Assembly: GCF_040954645.1 (NCBI RefSeq)
Contig: NC_092812.1
Span: forward strand, 2,914,001 to 2,978,000
Origin: Diabrotica undecimpunctata
Lineage: Eukaryota > Arthropoda > Insecta > Coleoptera > Chrysomelidae
Direction: 5' to 3'
Length of the DNA stretch: 64,000 bases
Part shown: positions 20,801-29,959 of the stretch, one piece after another
How positions within the stretch are numbered: position 1 is the stretch's first letter
Layout: each line of letters begins with the position of its first letter
The notes under the pieces: model-generated
Seen by the model: the letters and a program-made list of their open reading frames with translations, nothing else
Databases searched by the model: none
What the model was told of the DNA's origin: nothing
Position numbers and translations under genes: made by a program

Positions 20801-23245
20801 TATCCACTGCCAGAAGGAGAGTTCATCTTAGATACAGATGCAAGTAATGTGGGAATTGGAGGAGTGCTGTCTCAGATTCAAGGAGGACAGGAACGAGTCC
20901 TCGGATATTTTAGTAAAGTTCTTTCAAAACCTGAGCGGAATTATTGCGTCACGAGGAGAGAACTTCTAGCAGTAGTTAAATCAGTAGAGCACTTCTATCA
21001 ATACCTCTATGGCAGAAAGTTTCTAATCCGAACCGACCATGCCGCCCTTAAGTGGTTGATGCAGTTTAAGAATCCAGAGGGTCAGATAGCCAGGTGGATC
21101 GAACGACTCCAAGAATACGATTTTAAGATTGAGCACCGAGCCGGAGTTAGCCACAGAAACGCTGATTCTCTTTCCAGAAGGCCATGCCCAGCAGAGTGTC
21201 CCCACTGCAACAAAACGGAATCCAAGGAAGCAGCGGTGCTAAGAACGACGATTGTCAACGACGACTGGACGCCTACTAAGATAAGGGAAGAACAAGAGAG
21301 AGATCCAGTTATACAGAAAATCCGAAAATGGAAAGAGGAAAACCGTCGACCACCTTGGCAGGAAATATCAAACCTATGCTCAGTAGTTAAGACGTATTGG
21401 GCCCAGTGGGACTCATTTATCATCGAAGATGGCTTGCTCAAACGAGTCCTGGAAAATGATGACGGTGCAGAGAAAAGAAGACAGTTGGTGATCCCAAAGA
21501 GCAGAATAGCCGAAGTACTTCGTCAGTTACACGACAGTCCATCGGGAGGGCATTTTGGTGTAAGGAAAACCCTTCAGCGAATTCGGGAACGGTTTTATTG
21601 GATGAACAGTTCCGACGACGTAAAAGACTGGTGTAAGAAATGTACTATTTGTGCTACGAGTAACGGGCCTCACCGGAAAAGGAGAGCTCCTATGAGACAA
21701 TATAATGTTGGAAGCCCGTTTGAAAGAATAGCTTTGGACATTGCAGGGCCATTTCCAGAAAGTGAAAATGGGGGCAAGTACATGTTGGTAGTAATGGATT
21801 ACTTCACTAAGTGGGTCGAGATTTATGCACTTCCAGACCAGAAGGCCGCCACCGTTGCAGATAAGTTGATCCAAGAATATATCAGCCGATTTGGAGTGCC
21901 TTTGGAGATCCATAGTGACCAAGGCAGGAACTTCGAAAGCGATCTATTCCAAGGAATATGTGATAGACTAGGCATGAAGAAAACAAGAACTACAGCATAT
22001 CATCCGCAATCTGATGGTATGGTAGAACGGATGAATAGGACAGTTGGCAAATATTTGACAAAGATGGTGTCCGATCATCAGCGAGACTGGGACCAATACC
22101 TTCCGTTCTTCACAATGGCCTACAGATCTGCTGTTAACGAATCAACAGGCCAGACACCAGCGAAAGTCCTATTCGGACGCGAAATGCGACTACCTTGTGA
22201 TCTAGAGTTTGGGTGTCGACCTGGAGAAGATGTAGCAGGTGAAGATTATGTGATCGAATTACGAAGAAGAATGGACGATGTACATGAGTTGGTCCGTTCC
22301 CACCTTCAGATCGCTAGCGACCGAATGAAGAAACGGTACGATACACAAGCCGAAAAGGGTTGCTTTAAGAAGAACGACAAAGTATGGCTGTATAATCCCA
22401 AGAAGCGAAAAGGTTGTTCTCCCAAATTGCAGCAGTTTTGGGAAGGTCCATACCTCATCATGGAGAAGATCAACGATGTCATCTACCGAATAAGCAAGAT
22501 TCCGAGGGGAAAGCCGATGATAGTACACCATAACCGGTTGGCATCTTTCGAAGGTGACCACGACGTAGATGAAGAAGTGGAAGTAAACCAAGTCCAAGAT
22601 GTGTCTGACCTCACGTTTGAGGAATTCATGGGTGCCTATGGAGGTACCGGTAAAGCGAGACATGGTGTTACCACTGAAGAAAAGCAAGATCTACTCGCGC
22701 TCCCCGATGACTACTCGCTGGCCCTTACCATCCCGGCCAGTATCAAAGACGCACCAGGGTTGGCATCCGTCTTTCGAAGGAAGTTTGGTCGAATTGCAGA
22801 ACTTCAATGCCAAGTGCCAGCGTCCGGTAAAACCTTGAAACTCCAAGATGCATCACGTTACCTTTTCTACCTGGTAACAAAAGACACTGCCCGTGACCAA
22901 CCTACCTACCGAGATGTATGGGAAGCCTTACTTCAATTGAGAGGGCACGTACTAGAGTCCGACGTGCAAAAGTTAGCCATGCCAAAGTTGGAGTGCCGCC
23001 AATTAGATTGGAGGGTTATCCGAAATATGGTGGAGGAGATCTTTAAAGACACCGAAGTCCAGGTGTTAGTCTGTTGCAATCCGCATAGTTACTGGTGCGG
23101 AGAGAAAACCGTCCCTTGTCATTTTTATACAACTGGAAGTTGTAAAAGAGGGTCCAGTTGCCGATACCAGCATACAGTTCCGGTTCCAGTCCCGACAAGG
23201 TTCCAGGAGGAACCATCTTTTAAGAGGGGGGCAATGTTACGATAA
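17900..23245 (+). CDS. Gag-Pol polyprotein with SAP, macro and CCCH domains
   Basis: A 1,781-residue polyprotein that would make particles, copy element RNA into DNA and integrate it. ATG at 17900 is chosen over an upstream in-frame GTG. Order: SAP-type DNA-binding motif (5-42); coiled coil (57-122); capsid (163-322, VPTFDGKSSW); a basic stretch with no CCHC knuckle; aspartic protease (DTG 420-422, LGMD 486-489); RT with YLDD (831-834); RNase H (D978, D980); integrase HHCC zinc finger, then D1280, D1340, E1376 (D-D-35-E) and a GPY/F-like FWEGPY; macro domain (about 1594-1730); CCCH finger C1740-X7-C1748-X5-C1754-X3-H1758. The macro domain keeps GLASVFRRKFG, YLVTKDTARDQPTY (K1661) and LAMPKLEC, but the Gly-rich loop and Asp seen in active TARG1-type enzymes look altered (ECRQLDW). 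All retroelement catalytic residues are intact. Gag and Pol share one frame. The stop lies inside the 3' LTR. Confidence 0.95.
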   Translation: MTTIYELTVTTLRRHLEDRELASTGKKAELVQRLKNALLEEGLDPETYIFEDKHDAVISSISKLENKVSGDISKVSGDIASLESKVTSEMSALDDRISSLKNQVAADMLAFEEKIKEMERKMEETGTAERGNNPITVEIKEDETKFKLETRPKFEGSGGSIHVKVPTFDGKSSWNNYMKQFESAARANGWSEKEKAVNLTIALRGDALDVLQTIAVEETDDFEQLKKRLNMRYGHEHLEHVYQSQLKNRRQKKDEALQEYEVDIARLVRYAYPTAPEDMMEKLAVQTFIDGLRDHEMQRTLRLARHKTLVDVLSAALEYESATQASGGYSKVRTVKEEGDEDKLDQLFNLMKSMTCKKKKTIKSRNSPSGKPERVNLRGAASTRNSSKDPLILIASLKCREDSVYVDGDINGKKHTLLVDTGATRTIIRPTVINSRKKLLPTRLRLRTATGENANIHGEIQVQLGIGAEKFVHTVIVADIEEDVILGMDVMNMHGFQLDFKNKVIKVGNEEVFLHPHNDNTVQAAITEDTVVPARSETIIVARLQGIVDEGRPVMMEPWNHDDEVGRGIIIGKELVTSAKEIPVRLINVNDYPVTIKKETKVGTCVPVTSIIRQATTSDNSNDKFDQMVAVAGQSLNQMEKRKLREFLRQYRDIFVPKGGKTGRTTVVKHKIDTGNAKPIRQTARRLPQAKREEAETIVQEMKKDGVIEPSTSPWVSPVVLVKKKDGTTRFCVDYRLLNNVTKKDSYPLPRIDDTLDTLAGSKLFSTLDLKSGYWQVEMDPVDKEKTAFTTGSGLWQFNVMPFGLCNAPATFERLMENVLRGLSWKTCLVYLDDIIVLGETFEDHLRNLENVFNRLKAAQLMLNPKKCQLFQGKVNYLGHIVSKEGVAVDKGKIDSIKEWPKPTDKHQVRSFLGLCTYYRRFIKKFADIAKPLTRLTEEARDYRWDTDCQNAFETLKKHLITAPILGYPLPEGEFILDTDASNVGIGGVLSQIQGGQERVLGYFSKVLSKPERNYCVTRRELLAVVKSVEHFYQYLYGRKFLIRTDHAALKWLMQFKNPEGQIARWIERLQEYDFKIEHRAGVSHRNADSLSRRPCPAECPHCNKTESKEAAVLRTTIVNDDWTPTKIREEQERDPVIQKIRKWKEENRRPPWQEISNLCSVVKTYWAQWDSFIIEDGLLKRVLENDDGAEKRRQLVIPKSRIAEVLRQLHDSPSGGHFGVRKTLQRIRERFYWMNSSDDVKDWCKKCTICATSNGPHRKRRAPMRQYNVGSPFERIALDIAGPFPESENGGKYMLVVMDYFTKWVEIYALPDQKAATVADKLIQEYISRFGVPLEIHSDQGRNFESDLFQGICDRLGMKKTRTTAYHPQSDGMVERMNRTVGKYLTKMVSDHQRDWDQYLPFFTMAYRSAVNESTGQTPAKVLFGREMRLPCDLEFGCRPGEDVAGEDYVIELRRRMDDVHELVRSHLQIASDRMKKRYDTQAEKGCFKKNDKVWLYNPKKRKGCSPKLQQFWEGPYLIMEKINDVIYRISKIPRGKPMIVHHNRLASFEGDHDVDEEVEVNQVQDVSDLTFEEFMGAYGGTGKARHGVTTEEKQDLLALPDDYSLALTIPASIKDAPGLASVFRRKFGRIAELQCQVPASGKTLKLQDASRYLFYLVTKDTARDQPTYRDVWEALLQLRGHVLESDVQKLAMPKLECRQLDWRVIRNMVEEIFKDTEVQVLVCCNPHSYWCGEKTVPCHFYTTGSCKRGSSCRYQHTVPVPVPTRFQEEPSFKRGAMLR
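22688..23080 (+). other. Macro (ADP-ribose) domain within the polyprotein
   Basis: Residues about 1597-1727. Blocks in order: QDLLALPDDYSLALTI, APGLASVFRRKFG, ASRYLFYLVTKDTA, QPTYRDVWEALLQL, VQKLAMPKLEC, and NMVEEIFKDTEVQVLVC. Spacing and motifs follow the TARG1/OARD1 group of macro domains, which bind ADP-ribose and remove it from acidic residues. K1661 sits where that group has its catalytic lysine. The catalytic Asp loop is two residues shorter and lacks glycines, so binding is more likely than hydrolysis (inference). Confidence 0.85.
23117..23173 (+). other. CCCH zinc finger at the polyprotein C-terminus
   Basis: C-X7-C-X5-C-X3-H (residues 1740-1758) with the aromatic and basic residues usual in RNA-binding CCCH fingers (CHFYTTGSC, CRYQH). 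Confidence 0.85.
23222..23231 (+). promoter_or_regulatory. Polypurine tract
   Basis: AAGAGGGGGG three bases before the 3' LTR; it primes plus-strand DNA in this class. Here it also encodes the KRG near the polyprotein end. Confidence 0.85.
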
Positions 23246-23556
23246 ATATACTGGCCTAACTTTTATGACTAATTATTCTGTTTTATTGTAGAAATTTCGG
23301 TGGAAGTCTAGAACCAAAATTATGGTGAATGAGCCGGCCAAGCTTCTCGATCTTTCGATGCTGTTCTAGTATATCAGGATTTCGTATATAAATACAACAT
23401 TTTTATATGGAGAGACAGTCAATTCTCAAGACCCGCGCACGCGAATTTGTTACGTACGGATATAATAAATTATTGTAAGATAAGTTAAAATAAATAAAGA
23501 AATAAATTAAATCCGTAAGTGTTATAAATATTGAACCTTTTAATAAATTCACAACA
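23235..23556 (+). repeat. 3' LTR of the intact Ty3 element
   Basis: 322 bp identical to 17501-17822. Its first 11 bases encode the last codons and stop (TAA 23243-23245) of the polyprotein. Followed by CTAT. Confidence 0.97.
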
Positions 23557-23560
23557 CTAT

Positions 23561-24545
23561 GTTCAGATAAAAGACCTATTCGACAACATAAAGAATTCAC
23601 CCGATCCACTTACTACCGTTGAAAATTAAACAAAAAACTTTACAGCTCTCATCGATATGTTAAGCAAAATATATCCCTATACTCAAGACAGATCTACAAA
23701 GACACGAAATACCAAATTAAGAAAAATTCTTCTAAAACACTTACAGATGCAAATCCCACACGACCTACATAGTATCCGATACAGACAGTGACTGCTCACA
23801 AACCAATCATTAAATAAATTTATTTAATAAAATAGAGTTCAATAAATTAATACAGTGGAATATTAACGCATCAGTTATATCCTCTAATATGTGTCAAAAA
23901 TATGCATATGTCAAGTTGCCAATTCACTATAGTACTCTTAATGCAGAATTATATGCTATATACGAGGCACTCACATATATTATATCCTCACCAAATCAGA
24001 AATATATAATTTTGACTGATTCATAAACTCACTACAATCTATAGGAAGAATATACCCAATCATATTCTTGAAAAAAATAAAACAAAATCTGATAGAGATA
24101 GAAAATTGTAATAAGGAGGTAATCTTTATTTGGATCCCATCACATAATGGTATAAGAGGTAATGAAGAAGCAGATAAGTGTGCGCGTGAAGCCATCAATT
24201 CAGCTGGCTTTATTACTGTGAAATACGTGATAGCTAGTGATGTTTCAAGTGTTATCAAATCGCGGATCCTAATTGGGTGGCAAAACCGGTGGGATTTTTC
24301 AGTGTCCAATTTTCGGAATATTAAACCGGACATTAAACCATGCAGATGTTTCCCCACTAAAAAAAGGGATTAAGTGACAATAACTCGTCTTAGATTAGGT
24401 CATACCAGTGCCACGCAGAAGTTCTTAATTACTAAAGAATCCGAACCAAAATGTGAGCAGTGTAACGCTAAACTCTCGGTGAAACATGTTGTTGTAGACT
24501 CTCCAGTTTTCTCTATAGCAAGAATCAATTGTGGTATCTCAATAA
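23561..24545 (+). pseudogene. I-type LINE copy C, continuation (ORF1 end, RNase H, tail)
   Basis: The ORF1 frame cut at 17500 resumes here: VQIKDLFDNIKNS, then a TAA, then YPYTQDRSTKTRNTKLRK, matching the end of ORF1 in copy A. ORF2 begins near 23846 (IQWNINAS) and jumps at once into RNase H: STLNAELYAIYEALTYI, KYIILTDS (24000), IWIPSHNGIRGNEEAD (24128-24177). The cysteine tail TRLRLGHTSATQKFL, CEQCNAKLSVKHVV follows to about 24500. Endonuclease and RT are deleted, and stops and frameshifts are frequent. Confidence 0.75.
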
Positions 24546-24589
24546 AGTGAGACCCCCATGCAACAATTTAATCATCTTACAACATACTT

Positions 24590-25430
24590 GCTTCTTTCCC
24601 AGATCATTGTCATATCAATACAGATTCATCAAAAACTATTGATGGTGTGGGATCAGCAGTTATAACTCCGAAAATTGTATTACAGTTTAAATTATCTTCC
24701 TGTTGCAGTATTTACTTTGGAGAACTATAGTCAATTCTGCAAGCCCTCATTTATATATATACCCAAAAAATTTCAAATTCTGTCATAATTACCGACTCTC
24801 TCAGTGCATTACATACGATAGAATAGTTATATACAAGTAATCCCATAGGTATTTTAATAAAAGAACAATTACATTGGCTAAACAACGCAAGGCATCAAGT
24901 ACGGTTTATATGGGTTCCATCACATATTGGTCTACAAGGAAACGAACAAACAGATTTTCATGCCAGGGAAGCAATACACAGTGCCTCTTCAGTGAACTTA
25001 GTGTCTGTTTCCGATTACAAATCGTTCCTTAAAGAAAAAGTACCAAATGAATGAAAAAACGAATGGAATCTTTCACAATCGACTCTACACATCGTAAAGC
25101 CCTCAACCGAATCTTGGTGCGAGATAAATTTAAATCGCCAGCTGTTTGTTAAGCTAACCCGTTTACGTATAGGTAATAGCAGACTATCTCACAGTTACCT
25201 AATCTTCAAATCAAATTGCCCTATTTGTGGCTTATGTAACTGCGACAATAACGTAGAACATATTTTAACAGTGTCTTAAATTTATCAGTAAAAGACAAAA
25301 ACACTCACTATCTAACAATATAAAAAGCAGTCTTAGAAGCACATTGTAAATTAACAAATATGTTTAACTATCTGAAAGATATAACCCAAAGTGGTTGATG
25401 CTGTTATCAATAAAATAAAAAAAAATTGTT
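24590..25430 (+). pseudogene. I-type LINE copy D, RNase H and C-terminal domain
   Basis: A second RNase H unit follows directly: NTDSSKTIDGVGSAV (first Asp block), SVIITDSLSALHTIE and RFIWVPSHIGLQGNEQTD, then TRLRIGNSRLSHSYLIF and CPICGLCNCDNNVEHIL. Three or more stops interrupt it. The sequence is clearly different from that of copy C, so this is not a recent tandem duplication but a separate truncated insertion. Confidence 0.75.
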
Positions 25431-25439
25431 ACAATATTA

Positions 25440-26640
25440 TCAATTTCACATTAACTCTTTGCTGTAATTCTGGAATATTCTGTTATTTTGTATAATTAGT
25501 TATAAGAAATAATTAATACAAATAAAAATGGTCCTTAAACTTTACACATATGTGAATATTAAAATGTTCTCCGATAATTAACTACAATATACTACGGCAA
25601 AAATATTATATAATCTCCAATATTCATCAATACGCATCGATTTTGTTGAAATTTTGGAATTATTCTCTATACTGCCTTTCTACTCTACTCACTTTTAAAA
25701 TCTATCATATGCCGGAGTGTGCTTTTACCATGGAGGTGGAATCCACCGCAACTGGGGGGTTGGAACCGTTATATTAAAAATTACCTTTGCACGTGTGTGA
25801 CATCATCATTTTCCTTTAGCTCGCCAAGTTCATGACTGTAAATATCTTCTTTCTTAGCTATAGAAGTTTACACTAAAAACTTTTCACTTTATCTTTGTCA
25901 GCTGTTTGTTTTACTCATTAATCTATAACCAGAATCTTTTTCAAGACCTACAACCTATTATCTTTTCCATTTTCCTTATTTTGGCAGTATCTGCGTTTTT
26001 TTTTTGGTTTTAACTACAATAAATTAATTGTCTGTGCCCTTTACCATAGGAACTTTCAAAATTTTTGTCATACTTTTGTAAGCTTTAGGCATTTTCATCA
26101 TTGTTTGCTTCACCATTTTCTGATGACACAGGCTTGATTGATACACTGCTGACATATTTGCCAGTCATAGTGTCTTCCTGTTACTTTCTGTATGCTTTAT
26201 GAACATTTGCTAAAATTTCTTTATTCTGTTGATTCGCCCGTAACTTTTTTAGAAAGAGAATATTTTAGATGTGTTTTGTTTATATTTAGTTCATTTTGGA
26301 CGTTTTTGTTGGACTTGTTGCCATTGTTTTTTTTACATATTTCAGTCATAAGATTATTTTCTTTTTTAAGGTATTGTTTTTGTCTTTTAACTCCTCTATA
26401 AGTTCTTTAACTAATTTAAATTTCATCAATAAGTTTTTCTCTCGCATAGACTCTTACAACACTAAATAAGATGATCTCTAATGATTTATATCTCTGGATA
26501 TCGTTAGGCACAGGCTGCTAGTTTTGTCCATTCTATCCATACAAAGTTAATATTTTCATGCTAATTCTAAGTTGATGTAATGCTGATTTAAAAGTAGTAC
26601 ACTTGGATTAGCAGGATATGTAGTAATTAAGGCACTAATT
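25440..26640. other. Unassigned stretch
   Basis: No gene recognised. A GC-richer patch at 25715-25770 (ACCATGGAGGTGGAATCCACC) stands out from the AT-rich surroundings but carries no readable domain. T-rich open stretches on the + strand at 26190-26400 encode only low-complexity hydrophobic peptide. Confidence 0.4.
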
Positions 26641-27095
26641 AATAGAATTATCTAAGAGGGATAAATTCCAGACGAATGGAGAGCAATGCACAAACTGCAG
26701 CGCCGTGAACAGGATAATATTTTTCTTCTTCCGTCTCCCGTCAGAGGTTGAAAATCGTAATGAATTTTTAGTTTTTAAATTGCTTCTCTAAACAAGAATA
26801 AGATTAAGCATGAGTATATTAAGGGAAGTATAGGTATAGCAACAATTGGTGCCAAAATAAGAGAGCATAGCTCAAAGTAGTTTGGGCGAGTTCAGTGTCA
26901 AGCTATTAATCACCTTATATGTAGAATGGCTGATTAGCAAGTTCCTGGGAGGAGTTACAGAGGACGACTAAAGAAGAGTTGATGGATACGCTTAGGCAAA
27001 ATATGTCAGTAAAAGAAATTAATATTGGTGTAACCCAAAATAGAAATTTCTGGAGAAATCTAATAAGGGAAGCCGACCCCGTTTAGGGACAAAAA
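26640..27095 (+). pseudogene. RTE-type LINE remnant
   Basis: Only scraps are readable. An RT-thumb-like phrase resembling IPDEWRAM lies at 26668. The C-terminal tail at 26860-27090 includes IREHS, WFGRVQCQAI, a GRLKKS patch and NRNFWRNLIREADPV, typical of the end of RTE-type polyproteins. Between them lies unrelated sequence. The usual stop follows and no tail repeat is clear. Confidence 0.6.
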
Positions 27096-28215
27096 TAAAG
27101 AGAATGATGATAATAATGCTGTTAATTACGGTACTCACTTAATTTAGGGTAATCCGTAATATTGAAACGTATTTGATATTATTTTCTACCACAATATTTA
27201 TGTGTTGAGAATAACAGTTAATTTGCCTGTGTAAATGTATGCAAATTTGGGGAGTTTAATTAATATCTTTGTTTCTTTTAAAATAAAACTTGCTTACACT
27301 TGCTTTATAGCTTTTAAGCAATGATATATACAGAATTGTGGTTAATTAAGAACTGGAGTTTTTGGAGAACATTATACTGGGTGGTCCTTAAATAATTGTA
27401 CAAAAAGAAACAGTAGATTTTATACTTTAAAATATTACTATTTAAGCCAAACTGCTTTAATAAAATGTTGATATTAAGAAAGATACAGTGTGTTAAAGTG
27501 CAAATTTAAAATTGTATTTTTCGCTATAACTTTTATGTGTGTAAACATTTATGTACAAAAATTTACAACTAGGTACTTTTAAATATGCAAAATTATAATT
27601 TGATGCACTCTTTGATGCAGCTAATAGAGGGCGCCACATATGCCACATATATGGTATAAATTTACACTTAACCTTTTTGCTCTTTAAGTTACCTGTATTT
27701 GTGACAAAAAATATTAAAGATACATTATTTTAACAAAAAAAAAAGGTATAATTGTTAATAACTTCAAAACTCAACAGTTTTCGAGATAATCTCATTTTAC
27801 AAATCAGCTGCATAATTCTGATTTAACGCAATTACTCCAGGCAACGAAGGAAAAATAGACAAAAACATTAATATTTCTGAATTTTGGTATAAAATACCTT
27901 TAACTTAAGTTAATAGTTAACGAACTATTAAATAAAATAAATATATCAGCAGGATAATTAATAATAGGATTTGAAAAAATAACAGAATAAAAAGATTTTA
28001 CACCAATCATTTTACGTTTTATGTTAAATTAAACTCATAATCAAAACATTTTGTTTAAAAACCAAATTAAGAAATGGTCAAACTAAATAACATAACTTTT
28101 TGTCAAAGTAAGTGTTCGATATGTCCACCAGTTTCTTTAATTCATTTGTCAATATATTCCATAAAAGATCGTCTCATATTAAATAGCTATTATTATAGCC
28201 TATATTAAATAGGTT

Positions 28216-28348
28216 CTAAAAAACTGCTGCAGTAATTATTTCGTCCCATAGATGGTTGCGAATGTTTATGGGATTCTTAAAAACACGTTGATTTAATGCG
28301 TCCCATACACAAAAATCAAGCGGATTAAATTCTGGGCTACGTGGTGGC
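28216..28348 (-). pseudogene. Mariner transposase, C-terminal fragment
   Basis: Reads PPRSPEFNPLDFCVWDALNQ and NIRNHLWDEIITAAVF, the region around the third catalytic acidic residue (in the P-E-F-N-P-L-D-F block) and the C-terminus. It ends at TAG 28218-28216. It is separated from the preceding transposase piece by inserted DNA. Confidence 0.8.
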
Positions 28349-28349
28349 T

Positions 28350-28905
28350 ATAATGTATAATGAATGAATATATTCTTTTGGCTACGTATCCAAATCTTAT
28401 GGTATATTGTGGAACTACATTTTATTTGTCGCAGAGTTACCAGCTGAAGTCCGTTTGAAGAGGTTTACTCTCCGGACGCTGGAACTCACTTAAAGCATGG
28501 GTGTATGTTACCTGAAGTAAAATTTAATTAAAATATTAAACATCAAATAATAATAATAACATTATGTACAATCTTTGGTAACTTTATATATTTTAAAGGG
28601 TTTTTACCCTAATATTTTGATGGCTCAGGCATGTTAACCTGTATTTTTAACCTGATGATGGAACTGTTGTTCCAAAAACGTTCATGTTTTTGATGTTGCC
28701 CTTTTAAGGGTTTTTTAAATATACCCATTTACAAAGATTTAACCTCTTTTTTTTAACTATAATTACATCTTGAACAAATGGACTATTGTGATTTACTAAC
28801 GAACTAATATTATGCTAAACTAAATTGTTTGTGTGTTTACTGTGTAATGAATAATAAGTATTCTTTTGGGATTTTTTATGAATTAAATAATTATATCAAT
28901 ATCTC
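28350..28905. mobile_element. Inserted repeat with Penelope-like motif
   Basis: This block splits the mariner transposase. It holds CCTGATGATGG ... GTTCCAAAAACG at 28658-28692, a short hairpin flanked by core motifs that resembles Penelope pseudo-LTRs, and paired short inverted stretches around AAAGGGTTTTTACCC and CCCTTTTAAGGG. There is no coding capacity. The assignment is tentative. Confidence 0.4.
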
Positions 28906-28909
28906 ACCA

Positions 28910-29037
28910 CATTGCCAAGTAATATAACCACCACGACCAATTCAACGTTCAGAAAAGTTGTATTTAATTTTTTTTTTCACTGCCTTATCTCTAGAATGTG
29001 GAAGTATACTATCTTGCATAAAAAAGTAATACAACGC
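28910..29037 (-). pseudogene. Mariner transposase, central fragment
   Basis: Reads FMQDSILPHSRDKAVK (second catalytic Asp block) and RIGRGGYITWQ with a stop before IGRGG. This is the segment that normally directly precedes the PPRSPEFNPLDF piece, now 560 bp away. Confidence 0.75.
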
Positions 29038-29959
29038 TAGGTATAGAAACTTAAGAAGCGATAGAAAAGGGAAATTGTTAACATAATGACGGCCAACGTC
29101 TGAATATGGACACGGCACCTAAAGAAGAAGATGAAGAATATTTTCTCCAATAAGACATTTAGCAGCCATAACACAGCATTTTGTGATGTAACATTATCAT
29201 CTTTCGAGTTGTTTTAATAAGAATAAACTATCAATTGTGCGTATCTACATATATTCAGTGTTTTACCGTACAAATATTATTATGCAGCTGACTTATAAAA
29301 TGCGATTATCTCGAAAACGGTTGAATTTTCAGGTTACTAACAAGAATACCTTTTCTTTGTAAAAATAATGAATCTTTAATATTTTTTAAAACATATAGAG
29401 CTAACTTAAAGAGCAAAAAAGTTAAGCGCAAATTTATGCCACAAATGTGACATAAATGTGGCGCCCTCTATCAAATACATTAAAGTATGTATAAAATTAT
29501 AATTTATCCTACTCAAAAGCATCCAATTGTAAACTTTTGTCTGAAAATATTTACAAACGTAAAAGGTATAGCGAAAAATAAAATTTTAAATTTCTACTTT
29601 AACACCCTGTATCTTTCTTAATATCAACATTTTATTAAAGCAAGTTGGCTTAAATCGTAATATTTTAAAGTGCAGAATCTACGGTTTCTGTTTGTACAAT
29701 TACTTAAGGACCACCCTGTATAGAAACCAATTTTTTTATATACAATGGGTTTGATATTTATAATTGGCAATTAAGTATTTGGAAATTTAAATTTGTTGAA
29801 GTACCTACTAACCCTTTCATAAAAAGAAAAGTTATGCCTAGAATGTCATCTTTAAGTTGACTGAGCCACTATATATAAATAATTTGAAGTTTATAAATTA
29901 ATATAAAAGCAACTTAATATTAGAATTGTTCTTCTTTTAATTGTAAAGAATATTTTTAG

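Larger units (their letters stand above)
17501..23556 (+). mobile_element. Intact Ty3-type LTR retrotransposon with macro and CCCH domains
   Basis: Two identical 322-bp LTRs (17501-17822 and 23235-23556, TG...CA), a primer site at 17825, a polypurine tract at 23222-23231 and a 4-bp target duplication CTAT (17497-17500 and 23557-23560) define a complete element of 6,056 bp. A single uninterrupted ORF fills the interior. Base and codon use are less AT-biased than in surrounding decayed copies. Identical LTRs and an intact ORF indicate very recent insertion. It landed in LINE copy C, in the same orientation as the host apolipophorin gene. Confidence 0.97.
27375..29720 (-). mobile_element. Mariner-like element with ~440-bp terminal inverted repeats
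   Basis: TACTGGGTGGTCCTTAA at 27375 and its inverse TTAAGGACCACCCTGTA ending at 29720 start long, imperfect inverted repeats that extend to about 27815 and back to about 29280 (ends near CAGCTGCATAA / TTATGCAGCTG). TA dinucleotides flank both ends (27373-27374, 29721-29722), the mariner target duplication. Remains of a mariner transposase lie inside on the minus strand, split by other DNA at about 28350-28905. Confidence 0.8.

Noticed and set aside
18040..22687. Several open frames antisense to the Ty3 polyprotein
   Set aside because: Shadow frames of a long, codon-biased ORF; no domain or start context.
22569..23245. Possible env-like gene downstream of integrase
   Set aside because: No signal peptide, transmembrane segment or fusion-like motif; the region is in frame with pol and matches a macro domain and CCCH finger instead.
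26192..26401. Possible membrane-protein exon on the + strand
   Set aside because: Low-complexity Phe/Leu/Ser translation of T-rich DNA; no splice sites or family motif.
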